Below, piece by piece: positions 22,401 to 22,760 of a stretch of DNA of 22,760 nucleotides; position 1 is the first letter of the stretch, and each line of letters begins with the position of its first letter. A program made the translations under genes and the position numbers. The stretch spans positions 1-22,760 of IMG/VR virus record IMGVR_UViG_3300004369_000161, one strand, 5' to 3'. The stretch is from a virus. The notes under the pieces were generated by a model. That model searched no databases, was not told where the DNA came from, and worked only from the letters and a program-made list of their open reading frames with translations.

Positions 22401-22443
22401 CTTTGGTATTCTTGAGAAAATTATCTAAGCGACTAAGACCCAT
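16420..22443 (-). CDS. Very large virion structural protein, tail-fibre/baseplate type (2007 aa)
   Basis: The N-terminus (MGLSRLDNFLKNTKGEILYV, then RPFKTIQRALMESARFSYQ and a GEYFTRAGELTNNLSPLGRN block, 1-250) is a highly conserved start of a very large structural protein in marine T4-like cyanophages. Residues about 450-530 look like a beta-helix region. The middle is beta-rich with repeats of the form H-x-L-x-x-G-(D/E)-x-(V/I) near 643, 851 and 1245, and Gly-rich stretches near 1075 and 1123. Many GVST/GIST motifs follow about 1600. The last 90 residues (VDCSEGNYFTVTVNG, then THTSGTITWPSEV and HLFMFVTDDGGSRYRGAALF) match a C-terminal domain found on cyanophage tail fibres. A GATAAATA late promoter lies 31 bases upstream. 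It is most likely a baseplate-attached fibre or side structure; exact place in the virion is unknown. Confidence 0.88.
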   Translation of the reverse strand: MGLSRLDNFLKNTKGEILYVDPSSLNSTDSVENQGNSLARPFKTIQRALMESARFSYQEGRENDRFGKTTILLYPGEHIVDNRPGFLTSEVSGEYFTRAGELTNNLSPLGRNTNFDLLSEDNILYKLNSVYGGVIVPRGTSIVGLDLRKTKIRPRYVPDPENDDIERSAIFRVTGACYMWQFTLFDADPNAICYKDYTTNTFIPNFSHHKLTCFEYADGKNAVNINDEFLIYESETSDLDIYYQKIGDVYGTTSGREIEPETVGDPLDIETKIDEYRIVGSRGATVGISSIRAGDGETSSNIITVTLTETLDGLDVDTPIQISNVSVNGYTGQFVISEKNSDTEIEYKATSSPLTPLPSISDIAGATLTIVTDTVTSASPYIFNVSLRSVYGVCGMHADGDKADGFKSMVVAQFTGIGLQKDNNAFIKYNDTTGTYEDSTTVANLFSDSNARYKPSYENYHIKASNNAIIQVVSVFGIGYAVHFLAESGGDLSITNSNSNFGAKSLVARGFRAEAFQRDDVGYITHVIPPQENISDDVNVEFVSLDVTRTAGVGTTSTLYLYEQNIETIKPTSIIDGYRLGAKPDDTIKVDIFNAGITSTYSAKIVMPGTETSYEKEFTVTKKSNGISNEISSNIITFTENHTFETGESIRILSDTGHIPDGLINGQIYYAITEDLSANQIQVAKTLNDAVIGQESTIYSNETSTVKVVSRVSDKKPGDTGHPIQWDASNQQWYISVSAETSNNDLYGLIANLTSDATPRSYFTRTPDTRGLLDRIYRVRYVIPKDNPIRSRPPIEGYVLQESADVTGSDTENEKYYSISSKVLNDSAELRNPRFIANAVWSTNTVTVTTEIPHNLTVGDTVQVKSIKSTGNTTGEDAVGFNGIFFASTIPNKKTFTYELTTDPGTFTSDPSTRDSNLPNFSKYELPGTYVIYRSEEIQRYIQDEQDGVYHLILLIASNKPIVSPFNSDRYVQPVQFLYPQINKDNPQSDPDAATCFSESNLIGNVIVNDVQKSITKESVTRLYDDINIGIAITDIVSTATTTGTGIAHTIFTEVEHGLNRITKVSIDSPGAGYGSGSGTLIYNATLTGSSATVYGTNATCVVSIDGTGSLTGIKIIDGGQGYSVGDELQVTGTATTAGFSTAVVTVDSIYDNTGDTLYITDIGDSYKQYNTLYRITGITTQSDKQIFVESVDTLSGINSIGVGATDLLKSKAYLLGPTIGISSLSYNNITGVVSFTSVNNHGLSEDNKIRLSGANYSGYNKNHIITRVTGQNSFEVNVGVGTTVPDALGTIYAYRNGFVSRAGLVNILDQNVGGRLFEIYDGISAELQNAITSEDATTIRITDITNYDLELGDYLQIDDEIFRIKESVDGNPITVFRGSLGTKRSLHDANSVVRKIKPLPMELRRNSIIRASGHTFEYLGYGPGNYSTGLPERQDRVLDQREIFIAQANKQNGGLVAFTAMDSDGNFFIGNKKLNSTTGREDVFDAPIITITGQDVTTGNQAGFDAQVSSEITITRSLKVEGGPEQNITSEFDGPVILNKKLTSSSDDGVELKSLFMQGENKISRKYTNSPTKPTAAGNPGDVVINSQPDSGGTLGWVYTADNIWEDFGLLSDQGLPLSKNVGLTTYGGTYLGIATNINFAGTGVSITGTVDANSGVGTLTFYSSSVEPEFLIVSGVSTFNNNIVSNETLFSNGGFIATTGVSTFYDDAVFREGIQVFNGLEVDTATVSGTIIATELNTTTFTNTTANFAGSISAGSTSDSTNRTIKVLSGDNNNAGFEAYGNVQGTGYIQIGSRAERGGGISYNGNLSPSFAISEEADTVSYYRRSSGVNFVVFSHPYNDDTVTFNGDVNLQNLTSVDVTASGNASITGSISTVANINSIGISTLPTIQTDNLTVNNQLSILAPVDQNIVGLGTSTVVDCSEGNYFTVTVNGNTTFTFENAPSGVVYGFTLEVTHTSGTITWPSEVKFPEDQAPIINTSKTHLFMFVTDDGGSRYRGAALFDYDD

Positions 22444-22474
22444 TGTATTTCTCTGTTAATATTATTCTATGATC

Positions 22475-22482
22475 TATTTATC
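22475..22482 (-). promoter_or_regulatory. T4-type late promoter variant (GATAAATA)
   Basis: GATAAATA on the minus strand lies 31 bases before the ATG of the 2007-residue gene. It overlaps the stop codon of the upstream Mom-like gene (22478-22480). Confidence 0.65.
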
Positions 22483-22760
22483 GCTTCCATTTCTGAGGGT
22501 TCCACTTAATGTCTAATGTTTTATCAAACACTAGCATAAATCTATGCTTACGAGATCTATCTCTCCATTCGCCGTCTAAACCTTTTACAGAACCCCTAGA
22601 ATGCTTTGTTCCATCAGAATAATAGAAATCTTTTTTCTGATCCGTCAACCCGAAATAGTTGAAATTGCAAGCGCGGTAGATAGTTCCAGTGTGGTGAGCA
22701 GAGTCAGCGTAGCTAAGAATAGCACGAACAGTTGTATCATTTCTAAATCTCCTAATACAT
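22478..22760 (-). CDS. Mom-like DNA-modification protein (GNAT-related), C-terminal 93 residues
   Basis: The frame is open from the right edge to TAA 22478-22480 and gives 93 residues; the start is outside the window. The segment VRAILSYADSAHHTGTIYRA (11-30) followed by CNFNYFGLTD, with a Ser/Arg/Lys-His-Arg segment (RDRSRKHRFMLVF, 66-78), resembles the C-terminal half of the Mom family. Phage Mu Mom is an acyltransferase-fold protein that modifies adenine in DNA and blocks host restriction. The match is from pattern memory and no key residue is confirmed, so another GNAT-related phage protein is possible. The late promoter of the structural gene overlaps its stop. Together with the methyltransferase at 1525-2499 it suggests DNA protection. 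Confidence 0.6.
   Translation of the reverse strand, partial: CIRRFRNDTTVRAILSYADSAHHTGTIYRACNFNYFGLTDQKKDFYYSDGTKHSRGSVKGLDGEWRDRSRKHRFMLVFDKTLDIKWNPQKWKR

Overview
The window looks like part of the genome of a T4-like cyanophage (a myovirus of marine Synechococcus or Prochlorococcus). The reasons are AT-rich DNA, tight gene packing, every credible gene on the minus strand, T4-type late promoters (TATAAATA and one-base variants), a very large structural protein with the N-terminus and fibre-type C-terminus I know from marine cyanomyoviruses, and many phage 2-oxoglutarate/Fe(II) oxygenase genes. These attributions rest on family memory; no database search was run. No tRNA, rRNA, integrase, insertion sequence or CRISPR array was seen.

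Because all genes are on the minus strand, transcription runs from high to low coordinates. (1) 22760-16420: the 3' part of a Mom-like DNA-modification gene, then a 2007-residue virion structural protein behind a late promoter. (2) 16340-11653: a packed, overlapping run of small proteins and six oxygenase-like genes, including an obvious tandem duplication. (3) 11613-7688: two tail-fibre/collar-type proteins of one family, a Cys-rich small protein and a long coiled-coil protein. One of the two fibre proteins carries an Arg/Gln/Asn/Pro/Thr-rich insertion of about 340 residues. (4) 7670-5219: a fused two-domain oxygenase, another oxygenase and a small conserved protein. (5) 5139-3773: a 51-residue protein with its own terminator, then four small genes coupled by start/stop contacts and ended by a strong terminator. 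(6) 3698-1: an SF2 helicase, a beta-class DNA methyltransferase, two short acidic proteins, a nucleotidyltransferase (RNA-ligase-like) candidate and the start of one more gene.

The most striking content is the set of eight genes with nine oxygenase-like domains (about 6.2 kb, about 27% of the window) placed around fibre and structural genes. One fibre gene holds a Pro-rich disordered insertion that could be a hydroxylation substrate; that link is only a hypothesis. Late promoters precede the structural genes at 22443, 11613 and 9118 and a small basic-tailed protein at 13359. Genes below 5200 have sigma70-like -10 boxes and a shared leader motif, which suggests a change of expression class near 5200. 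Intergenic gaps are all shorter than 300 bases and are described individually.
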